From: Planomicrobium sp. YIM 101495
Lineage (GTDB): Bacteria > Bacillota > Bacilli > Bacillales_A > Planococcaceae
Assembly: GCF_009707665.1 (NCBI RefSeq)
Contig: NZ_WLZW01000005.1
Location: 33,651 to 97,650, forward strand
Length of the DNA: 64,000 nucleotides
Direction of reading: 5' to 3'
Part shown: one piece after another, positions 34,506 through 41,766 of the stretch
How positions within the stretch are numbered: the first letter of the stretch is position 1
How the letters are laid out: each line of letters opens with the position of its first letter
The notes under the pieces: generated by a model
The model's database searches: none
What the model saw: the letters and a program-made list of their open reading frames with translations, nothing else
What the model was told of the DNA's origin: nothing
Translations under genes and position numbers: made by a program

Positions 34506-35482
34506 TTGATATCATGAAGATGTTCAAAGCACGGATGTACATGAAACGGAACGAACCCTTTCTTTATAGCTGGCATGCATACGTAGGGTACGAATTGGAT
34601 TTGTTCAAGGCTTTTTCACGGCCGATGCAAGCAGCGGATGTGTCGGATGCTTACCAGTTGGACGAGGAATTGCTACATCAATGGATCATGGTCGGCTTGT
34701 CGATCGGCCATCTGAAGGATGCGGGGCGCGATCGCTACAAAGTCGCAAGCACGTGGAAGTTGCCGAAGCCGAAAGGAGAAAATTCGTCCGGTGTGTTATT
34801 GAAGGAAATGATGGAGCTGCATATCCCGACATTACTCGAATATCCTTCGATGATGCGTGACAAGAAGCGACTGCATTTCGACGAGGAAGCACACGCCCCG
34901 ACCGTTGCTGAGACGAGCCGGCTTCTTGAAACACTGGCCTTGCCAAAAGTGGCAAGGCGCATCAATGAATTCGGGAGCCGGAAAATCTTAGACATCGGCT
35001 GCGGTGAAGCGGGCTATGTGAAGAAACTGGCTGACCGTTTCCCTGACGCTGCATTCAAAGGATTGGAAATCAGTCCCGAGGTCACTGAAAAGGCGATTGA
35101 ATTGACAAAGGACAATGACAATGTCGCCATTGAACAAGGCGATTTATGGAGCTATGAGCCGGACAGGAAGTATGATCTCGTCATGATGAATAACGTCATC
35201 CACTACATCGATTTGGAAGATCGGGCAGAGCTGTTCAAGAAGCTTGCCGGCTGGCTGGAACCAGGCGCGGTCCTGTCAGTCATCACACCGATTGCCGGCA
35301 GCAAGGACGCACCACCGTTCGGCAATGTCTTCAACAGTTTCTTCTCATCCTTCGAGAACTTATACAGGCTGCCGACGGAGACTGAGCTGAAAGAGTGGGG
35401 GAGCGGAGCAGGTCTCGAACTGCTGAAAATCAAGACTGTCATCAAAGAAGGAAGCTGGTATATCGCACAGTATCGGAAATAG
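34502..35482 (+). CDS. SAM-dependent class I methyltransferase with N-terminal helical domain
   Basis: A 326-residue enzyme. The Rossmann fold begins at I162-LDIGCGEAGY (SAM motif I), with the acidic GLEISPEV next and MMNNVIHYID as motif IV. The ~100-residue N-terminal part (a winged-helix-like dimerisation domain, PMQAADVSDAYQLDEELLHQ) resembles that of small-molecule O-methyltransferases. GGGAGGGG lies five bases before the ATG at 34502; an ATG at 34481 is in frame but lacks a ribosome site. It is coupled to the monooxygenase. The O-methyl product is inference. Confidence 0.9.
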   Translation: MIDIMKMFKARMYMKRNEPFLYSWHAYVGYELDLFKAFSRPMQAADVSDAYQLDEELLHQWIMVGLSIGHLKDAGRDRYKVASTWKLPKPKGENSSGVLLKEMMELHIPTLLEYPSMMRDKKRLHFDEEAHAPTVAETSRLLETLALPKVARRINEFGSRKILDIGCGEAGYVKKLADRFPDAAFKGLEISPEVTEKAIELTKDNDNVAIEQGDLWSYEPDRKYDLVMMNNVIHYIDLEDRAELFKKLAGWLEPGAVLSVITPIAGSKDAPPFGNVFNSFFSSFENLYRLPTETELKEWGSGAGLELLKIKTVIKEGSWYIAQYRK

Positions 35483-35530
35483 AAAAAATCCGCGGTTTGT
35501 CTTCGTGTGTCAGACAAACCGCGGATTTTT
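35483..35530. terminator. Bidirectional terminator between the methyltransferase and yfkK
   Basis: AAAAATCCGCGGTTTGTC pairs perfectly with GACAAACCGCGGATTTTT. Confidence 0.93.
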
Positions 35531-35751
35531 CATTTGCGCAAGGAGCCGAGTTCTTCAGCAATCGCCTGCATTTCGTTCGGGCTGAACGAATTGCGTTTTT
35601 TCACCATTTCGTATAAATAAAGCAAATCCTCATATTGGGAATCGTTAAAATGCTCCGACTTCATCGCATCAACATTGACCATGCGCAATTTCGCTTTGAT
35701 TTCTTCGATCAGAAATTTGACATTCTCCGGTGACGGTTTGGATAGATCCAT
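35530..35751 (-). CDS. yfkK: UPF0435 / DUF1128 family protein (YfkK-like)
   Basis: A 73-residue, mostly helical soluble protein (SPENVKFLIEEIKAKLRMVN, YEDLLYLYEMVKKRNSFSPN, EMQAIAEELGSLRK) that matches the UPF0435 family of Bacillales, from memory. Function is not known. It lies alone between a strong terminator and the symporter gene. YfkH (YihY type) is encoded close by, as in B. subtilis, which supports the name. Confidence 0.82.
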   Translation of the reverse strand: MDLSKPSPENVKFLIEEIKAKLRMVNVDAMKSEHFNDSQYEDLLYLYEMVKKRNSFSPNEMQAIAEELGSLRK

Positions 35752-35810
35752 GGATTAAACCTGCCTTTCATAGAAGTTAAGGTTAATCATTCCACTATTC
35801 AAAACGAATG

Positions 35811-37169
35811 TCAATTGCCGCTGCGCTGTGCTTCCTTCTCTTCTTTCAGTTTTGCAGTGATTTTCTTCGTCTCATAAATGATGACACCGGACAGGCCGAG
35901 CAGCCCGATCAAGTTCGGGACGGCCATCAGTGCATTCATGACGTCCGAGAACGCCCACACAAGGTCGAGTGAAGCAGTTGCACCGACGAAGACCACGATC
36001 ACGAAAGCGACGCGGTAAACTATCAGTAAGCTCGGGCTCTTGAATAAGTATTGGAAACATTTCTCGCCGTAATACGACCATCCGATAATCGTAGAAGAAG
36101 CGAAGAAAACAAGGCCGATCGCGATGACATAAGGTCCGACGCCGCCAAGCAGAGATTCGAATGCTGCACTAGTCAAAGGCGCACCGTTCATATCACCAGA
36201 TTTATAAAGGCCGGACATGACGATCGTGATTCCTGTGATCGAACAGATAATAATCGTATCGAAGAACACTTGCGTCATCGATACGAGTGCTTGACGTCCA
36301 GGAAGGTCCGTCTTGGCGGCAGCCGCTGCGATCGGAGCAGATCCAAGTCCTGCTTCGTTCGAGAAGACCCCGCGCGCAACGCCGTAACGGATCGCCGCAC
36401 CGATTGCACCACCGACAGCTGCTTCCCCAGTGAAAGCTGCTGTGAAGATTGTGCTGAGTGCACCAGGCACCAGCTCATAGTTCAAAACCATGATTGCTAA
36501 ACCGGCAAGGATATAAAAGATGGCCATGATCGGGACAAAGTAGGAAGTGACAGCCCCGATCGTTTTGATTCCGCCAAGAATTACAGAAGCTGCAAAGACC
36601 ATCAAGACGAGGCCTGTGATCCACGGAGCGACGTTGAATGTATCGTCCATGATCGATGCGACCGAATTGGACTGTGTACCGTTCCCGATCCCGAATGCCG
36701 CAATGGCACCGAACACAGCGAACAGGACAGCCAGCCATTTTTGTTTGAGTCCATGTTCAAGGTAATACATCGGGCCGCCAGCCATTTGTCCACGGGCATC
36801 TGTCACGCGGTATTTGACCGCAAGGACAGCTTCCCCGTATTTGGTTGCCATCCCGAAGAAAGCGGAGAACCACATCCAGAAGACGGCTCCTGGTCCACCG
36901 AGTGCGACAGCCGTCGCAACCCCGACAATGTTACCAGTTCCGACTGTCGCCGCCATAGCGGTTGACAGCGCCTGGAAGTGGCTGATGTCCCCTTTGGAAT
37001 CCCCATCGCGCTTTGTGAAGACTAGTTTCAAAGCTTGCGGAAGAAGACGGACTTGCAGTACCCCGAGACGGATCGTCAAATAGATTCCTGTTCCGACAAT
37101 CAAAAATAGCATAGCAGGACCCCATACGAACGCACTTGCCTCGTCAAGCCATAACGCTAACGTTTCCAT
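35811..37169 (-). CDS. Alanine or glycine:cation symporter, AGCS family (AlsT-like)
   Basis: A 452-residue membrane protein with about 10-11 helices. The AGCS signatures GVATAVALGGPGAVFWMW, EAVLAVKYR and GVFSNEAGLGSAPIAAAAA are clear. It imports alanine, glycine or glutamine with Na+. AGGGGG is six bases before the ATG at 37169. It stands alone on the minus strand. Confidence 0.92.
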   Translation of the reverse strand: METLALWLDEASAFVWGPAMLFLIVGTGIYLTIRLGVLQVRLLPQALKLVFTKRDGDSKGDISHFQALSTAMAATVGTGNIVGVATAVALGGPGAVFWMWFSAFFGMATKYGEAVLAVKYRVTDARGQMAGGPMYYLEHGLKQKWLAVLFAVFGAIAAFGIGNGTQSNSVASIMDDTFNVAPWITGLVLMVFAASVILGGIKTIGAVTSYFVPIMAIFYILAGLAIMVLNYELVPGALSTIFTAAFTGEAAVGGAIGAAIRYGVARGVFSNEAGLGSAPIAAAAAKTDLPGRQALVSMTQVFFDTIIICSITGITIVMSGLYKSGDMNGAPLTSAAFESLLGGVGPYVIAIGLVFFASSTIIGWSYYGEKCFQYLFKSPSLLIVYRVAFVIVVFVGATASLDLVWAFSDVMNALMAVPNLIGLLGLSGVIIYETKKITAKLKEEKEAQRSGN

Positions 37170-37259
37170 GCAAATCCCCCTTTTCTTGGCGCTTCTTTCT
37201 GTTTCGCCTTATTAGTATATTCCGAAAACTCAAGACAATAGTCAAGACTTTTTTTCTTC

Positions 37260-37299
37260 AGCACTTTAAAAGAGAGAAGCGTTCGGACTAGAAAGTGCT
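37260..37299. repeat. Inverted repeat in the symporter/ytxH control region
   Basis: AGCACTTT at 37260-37267 and AAAGTGCT at 37292-37299 are exact complements around a 24-base loop, in a 259-bp gap. There is no T tract; it may be a regulatory site or a weak hairpin. Confidence 0.4.
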
Positions 37300-37340
37300 T
37301 TATCGTATGAGCAGGGAATCAAATAAAATTTCTGTTTGAA

Positions 37341-37366
37341 GTTTAATTTTGCGATTTTAAGGGAAA
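37341..37366 (+). promoter_or_regulatory. Candidate sigma-B (general stress) promoter for ytxH-yihY
   Basis: GTTTAA at 37341-37346, a 14-bp spacer and GGGAAA at 37361-37366 fit the sigma-B consensus GTTTAA-N12-14-GGGWAW. The genes behind it belong to stress-associated families. Confidence 0.65.
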
Positions 37367-37428
37367 ATTCAAATAGACATGGTACGATTAACACATCAAA
37401 TTAACTATTTTCATAGGAGGAGTAGACA

Positions 37429-37866
37429 ATGAGCCAAAATAAATTATTTACAGGACTACTAGTGGGAGCGGCGGTTGGCGTCATCATCTCATTATTCGAT
37501 CGCAACACGCGCCAGGATGTAGTGCAAAAATCAAAATCACTTTCTGACAATGTCTCCTATTATGCAAAGAACCGCGAAGAACTCGTATCCAGAGTGCAGC
37601 AGCAAACAGAAAAAGTGCAGAACTTGTATGCGCGCGTTTCTGAAGACGCATCGTACGTAGGAGAGAAAGTGAACCAACTGAAAGAGTTGACTCCTCAAGT
37701 GAAAGACATGGCATTGGAGACGAAAGACGCGTTCACGGAAACGAAGGATGCGGTCATGGAATCGAAAGATGATGTCGTGGCTGCAGTGAAAGAGGAGAAC
37801 CCGGATCCGGAATCGCCACTTCTGGATAACGAAACGGACGGGCAAGGAGCAGGGAAAAATTCGTAA
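37429..37866 (+). CDS. YtxH domain-containing general stress protein
   Basis: A 145-residue protein. Residues 6-24 (LFTGLLVGAAVGVIISLFD) form the YtxH-type membrane helix, followed by RNTRQD and a long helical, coiled-coil-like tail with ETKDAFTETKDAVMESKDD repeats. Such proteins are induced by sigma-B in B. subtilis; their molecular role is unclear. AGGAGGAG precedes the ATG. The YihY gene follows after 46 bp, and this arrangement resembles yfkI-yfkH. Confidence 0.85.
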   Translation: MSQNKLFTGLLVGAAVGVIISLFDRNTRQDVVQKSKSLSDNVSYYAKNREELVSRVQQQTEKVQNLYARVSEDASYVGEKVNQLKELTPQVKDMALETKDAFTETKDAVMESKDDVVAAVKEENPDPESPLLDNETDGQGAGKNS

Positions 37867-37912
37867 GAAGACGGTTTCCGGGGAGCAGGAAAGCCAACCG
37901 AACAATCTACGG

Positions 37913-38776
37913 ATGACGGAAGAAGTTTTGACCGTCAAAGGCTTCCTGAAGGAATTGATCAAACGACTTACTGAAACGGATATTACAGGATTAGGAGCGC
38001 AATTAGCGTTCTTTTTCTTGTTGTCTTTGTTTCCGCTGCTCATGTTCCTCGTGACGCTGCTGCCTTATTTGAACTTGTCCGAGGAGCGGATCTATAGCTT
38101 CATCCAGGAGATCGCCCCAGGAGAAGTATCCAGACTGATCGAGAACACGTTAGGAGAAATCCTATCCAATCAGAATAGCGGTCTGCTGTCACTGGGAATC
38201 TTGGCGACGATCTGGACGGCCAGCCGCGGGATCAATGCGCTCGTGAAATCGTTGAATGCATCGTACGGTGTGGAAGAGAACCGTCCGATCTGGGCCGCAC
38301 AGGGGATGTCGATTGTCATCACACTTTTGATTATCCTGATTTTCCTGACGGCTTTGATCTTGCCAATTTTCGGCGAACAGATCGGTGCTTTCATTTTCTC
38401 GTTCTTCGGTCTCGAAGAAGACTTCCTGTCGACGTGGAGCCAGCTGCGCTTCACTATCGCACCGCTCATCATCTTCCTTGTCTGCGCGATGGTTTACTGG
38501 ATCGTCCCGAACGTGCGGCTGCACTTCACGAGCGTACTTGGCGGAGCGGCTTTTACCGCAATCGGCTGGCTCGCTGTATCGTACGGTTTTTCGCTTTACA
38601 TCAACAACTTCGCCAACTACTCTGCGACATATGGCAGTATCGGGGGCATCATCGTTTTACTCGTTTGGCTGTATTTATGCGCGATGCTGTTGCTGGCAGG
38701 CGGACAGATCAATGCGGTCTTCCAAGGCCGCAGGGGAGTTTTGCAGGCAAAAAAAGAGGATTCAGCGCGTGAGTAG
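37913..38776 (+). CDS. YihY/BrkB family inner membrane protein (YfkH-like)
   Basis: A 287-residue protein with six membrane helices. The family landmarks are TDITGLGAQLAFFFLLSLFP at the first helix, ATIWTASRGINALVKSLN, and GSIGGIIVLLVWLYLCAMLL near the end. The family was once called RNase BN by mistake; its members are probably transporters or envelope proteins. The ribosome site before the ATG at 37913 is poor, so coupling to the upstream ytxH gene is likely. The stop lies within the terminator. Confidence 0.88.
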   Translation: MTEEVLTVKGFLKELIKRLTETDITGLGAQLAFFFLLSLFPLLMFLVTLLPYLNLSEERIYSFIQEIAPGEVSRLIENTLGEILSNQNSGLLSLGILATIWTASRGINALVKSLNASYGVEENRPIWAAQGMSIVITLLIILIFLTALILPIFGEQIGAFIFSFFGLEEDFLSTWSQLRFTIAPLIIFLVCAMVYWIVPNVRLHFTSVLGGAAFTAIGWLAVSYGFSLYINNFANYSATYGSIGGIIVLLVWLYLCAMLLLAGGQINAVFQGRRGVLQAKKEDSARE

Positions 38777-38797
38777 CGCATGAATCCTCTTTATTTT
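38753..38797. terminator. Bidirectional terminator overlapping the yihY stop
   Basis: AAAGAGGATTCA-CGC pairs with GCG-TGAATCCTCTTT; Ts follow on both strands. Confidence 0.9.
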
Positions 38798-38994
38798 TGT
38801 TTTGTGTTTTCGCTTTCAGGTCCTTTGAATTGTTTCATTTTATCTTCCAGGTCATCAACCATTTCAATTAGCCGATCAATATCCTCAACGTCCGTGTGCT
38901 CCGGTTCGATTGCGTCCAATACGTCCAGGAACATGGACAGGCGCTGCTTCATGTACGATACTTGCCGCTCTTTATCGTGGATGTAATTTCCCAT
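38791..38994 (-). CDS. SE1561 family small protein
   Basis: A 67-residue, acidic, helical protein. HDKERQVSYMKQRLSMFLDV followed by LDAIEPEHTDVEDIDRLIEM matches the short family named after Staphylococcus epidermidis SE1561, as I recall it. No function is known. It is monocistronic, with its terminator shared with yihY. Confidence 0.75.
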   Translation of the reverse strand: MGNYIHDKERQVSYMKQRLSMFLDVLDAIEPEHTDVEDIDRLIEMVDDLEDKMKQFKGPESENTKQK

Positions 38995-39090
38995 CTTGCC
39001 ACCTCATTTCATGTTTATAATCCTAGCGGAAAGCGGCGAGGATTTCAATTGTTGAATCAAGGGTCGGGCAAGAGAAGCTGTAATTGGAGA

Positions 39091-39630
39091 CCGGCTGGCC
39101 TGCATTTCAGAGTTTCGCACGCTGGAGGCGCTACCCCGAGCCTCCTCGGCTGCTTGCGCAACCTGCGGGGTCTCGTGTTAGCTCTACTCTTCCGGCGCGC
39201 TTACTCTTCCATTCCGGCTCAGCTCCTTCGATAAGGGAAGAAGAGTAGAATGCTTGTGATTTGGATGATCCAGGCGTAGAGCCATCGTCGCGTTCTAGCA
39301 GAAGGTGTCGGCTAGTTGGTGAGAATTGCAATTTTCATGCTGATTCGGGATTTAGTCGCGACTCAGGTTTTTTACTCTTGAAAATAAGCGAGCAGAAGAA
39401 TGAATGTCGTATCTCAAGCTGACAAAGTCGTATCTCGCCAATTTCCTGATCGATTTGATGCTAAGTAATAACTCGCTGTGCCGAAGTAGTAACTCATGCA
39501 ACTCAAGTAGTAACTCATGCAACTCAAGTAGTAACTCGACAAAAATTGATCTCTCCCACTTGCTTTTCACTCTCCAAATCAGAACCTCAGCGGCCTACGC
39601 AGTCAGCCGCCCAGACATTTAACTCAACAC
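39091..39630 (-). repeat. Composite intergenic repeat element, copy 2 (opposite orientation)
   Basis: Read on the minus strand it starts with the 66-bp head (39630-39565), then a 21-bp-period array (39537-39395) of unrelated sequence to copy 1, then the shared islands in the same order as copy 1: AGCCGACACCTTCTG near 39308, GGATCATCC (39262-39270), the 22-base exact match 39225-39204, the 20-base exact match 39176-39157, CCGAGGAGGC, and the ending 39131-39091. The module found at 29107-29196 in copy 1 is missing. The remaining sequence of the gap 38995-39090 shows nothing I can name. Confidence 0.85.
39395..39537 (-). repeat. Tandem array with 21-bp period, unit GAGTTACTACTT (array B)
   Basis: On the plus strand, 21-bp units end in GTATCTC at 39415 and 39436 and in TAACTC at 39474, 39495, 39516 and 39537; the last two full units (39496-39516 and 39517-39537) are identical. 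The middle is 4 bp short of register. It occupies the same place in copy 2 of the composite element as array A does in copy 1. Confidence 0.85.
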
Positions 39631-39699
39631 CAACAATAGAATGAAATGCTGATGATACTCTTTAACAATTAACCCCCATCCCAGCGAAGTGGCTGGCCT

Positions 39700-39760
39700 G
39701 GACATGGCGTAGGGATAAGATGAGCGGTTCTCAGCTCAGCTTATCCCGGGAGCCATGTCC
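39700..39760. repeat. Large two-part hairpin
   Basis: GGACATGGC (39700-39708) pairs with GCCATGTCC (39752-39760), and inside GGATAAG-TGAGC pairs with GCTCA-CTTATCC. It has no T tract, so it is not a standard terminator. It lies between the composite repeat and the orphan promoter. Confidence 0.7.
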
Positions 39761-39854
39761 CTAAGCCGCAAGCGATTTCCTATGCGATGCCCGACCTTCC
39801 ATTCTCTCTCGAACACCGCTAACTTTTCCCATATCCCATTATAGGTCAAAAGAA

Positions 39855-39898
39855 TTGATTTACTATTTGTTTTATTTAGAATGTTTACACAATGTAAA
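39855..39898 (+). promoter_or_regulatory. Orphan promoter with adjacent palindromic operator
   Basis: TTGATT at 39855-39860, a 16-bp spacer and TAGAAT at 39877-39882, followed at once by the exact palindrome TTTACA-CAA-TGTAAA (39884-39898). No recognisable gene follows on this strand before the hairpin at 40051. Confidence 0.6.
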
Positions 39899-40094
39899 TT
39901 CCGTGTTAAGGTGTATTTACTAACAACCGGGAGGGGGACAGCCGAATTGTCGAAATCAACCTGAAAATACGACAAAGGGGGAGATTCGGACATTCGCGGT
40001 GAACGTAGCCGTTGCCAATATGAACATGCAAATTAACTGTAACCAACCATAGAAAGCTCAGCCCAATCTGCGAACAGACTGGACTGAGCTTTCT
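39890..40094 (+). ncRNA. Candidate ~200-nt transcript of unknown nature
   Basis: Bounded by the promoter at 39855-39882 and the hairpin at 40051-40094. It contains two strong purine-rich tracts (GGGAGGGGG near 39930 and AAAGGGGGAG near 39975), but the reading frames behind them are only five and seventeen codons (the latter GTG 39999 to TAG 40052). It could be a small RNA, a tiny-peptide gene or a decayed gene. The evidence is only the layout of signals. Confidence 0.35.
40051..40094. terminator. Hairpin terminator at the 3' end of the osmC gene
   Basis: AGAAAGCTCAG-CCA pairs with TGG-CTGAGCTTTCT around a 14-base loop; the T tract is short on both strands. It overlaps the last bases of osmC. 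Confidence 0.6.
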
Positions 40095-40473
40095 ATTTGA
40101 GTTCGTATGTTTCGATCACTTCGATCGACGCTTCCACAGAACGGACCATCGAACAATTCCTTCTTGTCACTTCCAGCACCCGTGGCATCCGGCTTTCCTC
40201 GATGACACCTTCCAGAACGAAATGCAGATGCACTTTCTCGACCCGGTTCGCTTCCTTGTCGTTCCGGACGACTTCCTTCACTTCAATCTGCATATCCGTG
40301 ACAGGCATCCGCATTTTCTCGAGCGTCTTCCGCATGACCCCACCGCTGCATACCGCAATGGATGTGATGAGTAGCTGATATGGGCGGAACCCATATTCTT
40401 CGTTGCCGGACACATCCAGTGTGCCGAATGGCAAGTTTGCACTAAAGCCGTTTTCTTTCATGGAAAAATTCAT
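40093..40473 (-). CDS. OsmC family protein
   Basis: A 126-residue protein of the OsmC/Ohr fold. The active-site Cys is in ITSIAVCSGGVMRKTLEKM, as in OsmC-like thiol peroxidases; the second Cys is in TRRNCSMVRS. It should reduce organic or osmotically induced peroxides. AGGAGG (40482-40487 on the minus strand) is eight bases before the ATG at 40473; a longer frame to 40542 has no ribosome site. It is divergent from the MFS gene. Confidence 0.88.
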   Translation of the reverse strand: MNFSMKENGFSANLPFGTLDVSGNEEYGFRPYQLLITSIAVCSGGVMRKTLEKMRMPVTDMQIEVKEVVRNDKEANRVEKVHLHFVLEGVIEESRMPRVLEVTRRNCSMVRSVEASIEVIETYELK

Positions 40474-40553
40474 TGGACACGCCTCCTTATGGTAAAATTG
40501 TAGCGGAATCGATCCAAAATGAGAAAGAACTTGTTTATCCACGGAGGGAGTAC

Positions 40554-41726
40554 ATGAAACAATTCCTGCAAAGTGACAGCGGCCGCTTCTGGGTGCTCGT
40601 CGCCATCATTTCCATTTCAGGTTTTTCGCAAGGGATGTTGCTGCCGCTGATCGCAGTGATTTTCGAGCAAGACGGTGTCTCGTCCACATTGAACGGGCTG
40701 AGCGCCACCGGTTTATACATAGGAACATTGGTCATCGCCCCATTCATGGAACCGCAGCTCAGGCGCTTCGGCTACAAGCCGATCATCCTGTTCGGCGGAG
40801 GTCTGGTAATCTTCTCGCTGCTGCTGTTTCCGCTTTGGAAAAGTGTACTGTTCTGGTTTGTGCTCCGGATTTTGATCGGCGTCGGTGACCAAGCACTCCA
40901 CTTCTCGACACAAACGTGGATCATCAGCACATCCAAGCAGCACCGGATCGGGCGCAACATTGCGATTTACGGAATGTCGTTCTCGGTCGGCTTTGGAGCA
41001 GGTCCGTTGTTCGTCCCGCTCATCAATTTCCATGAGGCGTTGCCGTTCATCATTTCAGGCGTTTTATGTTTGATTGCCTGGTCGTTGATTTTCTTTTTGC
41101 GCAACGATTTTCCAGAAGTGTCTTCAGGCGTCCACTCGACAAGCAATGTGGCAGGGCGCTTCAAGGCGACGCTCATCATTGCATGGGCTGCGTTTTTACC
41201 GCCGCTCGGCTACGGGTTTCTGGAGGCGTCGCTCAATGCGATTTATCCGGTTTACGCACTGCGGCAGGCGATTCCTGTCGGGATGGTGTCGATCATGCTT
41301 GCGGCGTTTTCGGCAGGGGCGATTGCGACGCAGCTGCCACTCGGGGTCTTGAGTGACCGGATCGGCCGCAAGCGGGTGCTGGTCATTGCATTAACTGGCG
41401 GCGCGTTATTGTTCGCAGGCGCAAGCTTTTTCGAAACGAATGCGTGGGTTCTCATTGGGTTCTTTACGGTTGCGGGGATGTTCGTCGGCTCGACATTTTC
41501 CCTTGGCATCGCTTATATGTCGGATCTTGTGCCGAAAGAATTGTTGCCGACGGGGAATCTGCTTTGCGGCATCGCATTCAGCATCGGCAGTTTGTCGGGA
41601 CCAATCTTCGGCGGGCTGTTCGTCGAAGTGGCAGGGGATACGAGTGTTCTTCTGCTGCTGGCAGCCGTACTCCTCGCGATTTTCTTCCTAGTGCTCCTGA
41701 AAAAGGAAAAGCCAGTACGCGCATGA
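40554..41726 (+). CDS. MFS transporter, 12-helix type
   Basis: A 390-residue major-facilitator protein with twelve hydrophobic segments. The loop motif GVLSDRIGRKRVLV (about residues 260-273) is the MFS signature between helices in the second half. GGAGGG at 40543-40548 fixes the ATG at 40554 rather than the frame opening at 40473. It resembles sugar-phosphate or drug exporters of the YfhI/YttB kind, without enough detail to choose. It has its own strong terminator. Confidence 0.87.
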   Translation: MKQFLQSDSGRFWVLVAIISISGFSQGMLLPLIAVIFEQDGVSSTLNGLSATGLYIGTLVIAPFMEPQLRRFGYKPIILFGGGLVIFSLLLFPLWKSVLFWFVLRILIGVGDQALHFSTQTWIISTSKQHRIGRNIAIYGMSFSVGFGAGPLFVPLINFHEALPFIISGVLCLIAWSLIFFLRNDFPEVSSGVHSTSNVAGRFKATLIIAWAAFLPPLGYGFLEASLNAIYPVYALRQAIPVGMVSIMLAAFSAGAIATQLPLGVLSDRIGRKRVLVIALTGGALLFAGASFFETNAWVLIGFFTVAGMFVGSTFSLGIAYMSDLVPKELLPTGNLLCGIAFSIGSLSGPIFGGLFVEVAGDTSVLLLLAAVLLAIFFLVLLKKEKPVRA

Positions 41727-41766
41727 AAAAATCCATGCACTCCGTTTCTGGAGTGCATGGATTTTT
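41726..41766. terminator. Bidirectional terminator between MFS and rlmD genes
   Basis: AAAAATCCATGCACTCC pairs perfectly with GGAGTGCATGGATTTTT. Confidence 0.93.

Noticed and set aside
28768..39537. 21-bp arrays as CRISPR arrays
   Set aside because: Units follow each other without spacers, are too short, diverge within an array, and no cas gene is present.
39352..39570. Minus-strand frame with repeated HELLLEL heptads through array B
   Set aside because: It begins inside the conserved head without a ribosome site, and the corresponding frame in copy 1 is closed early by a stop.
39736..39993. Minus-strand frame of 85 codons upstream of osmC
   Set aside because: It overlaps the large hairpin and the orphan promoter, and has no family resemblance or ribosome site.
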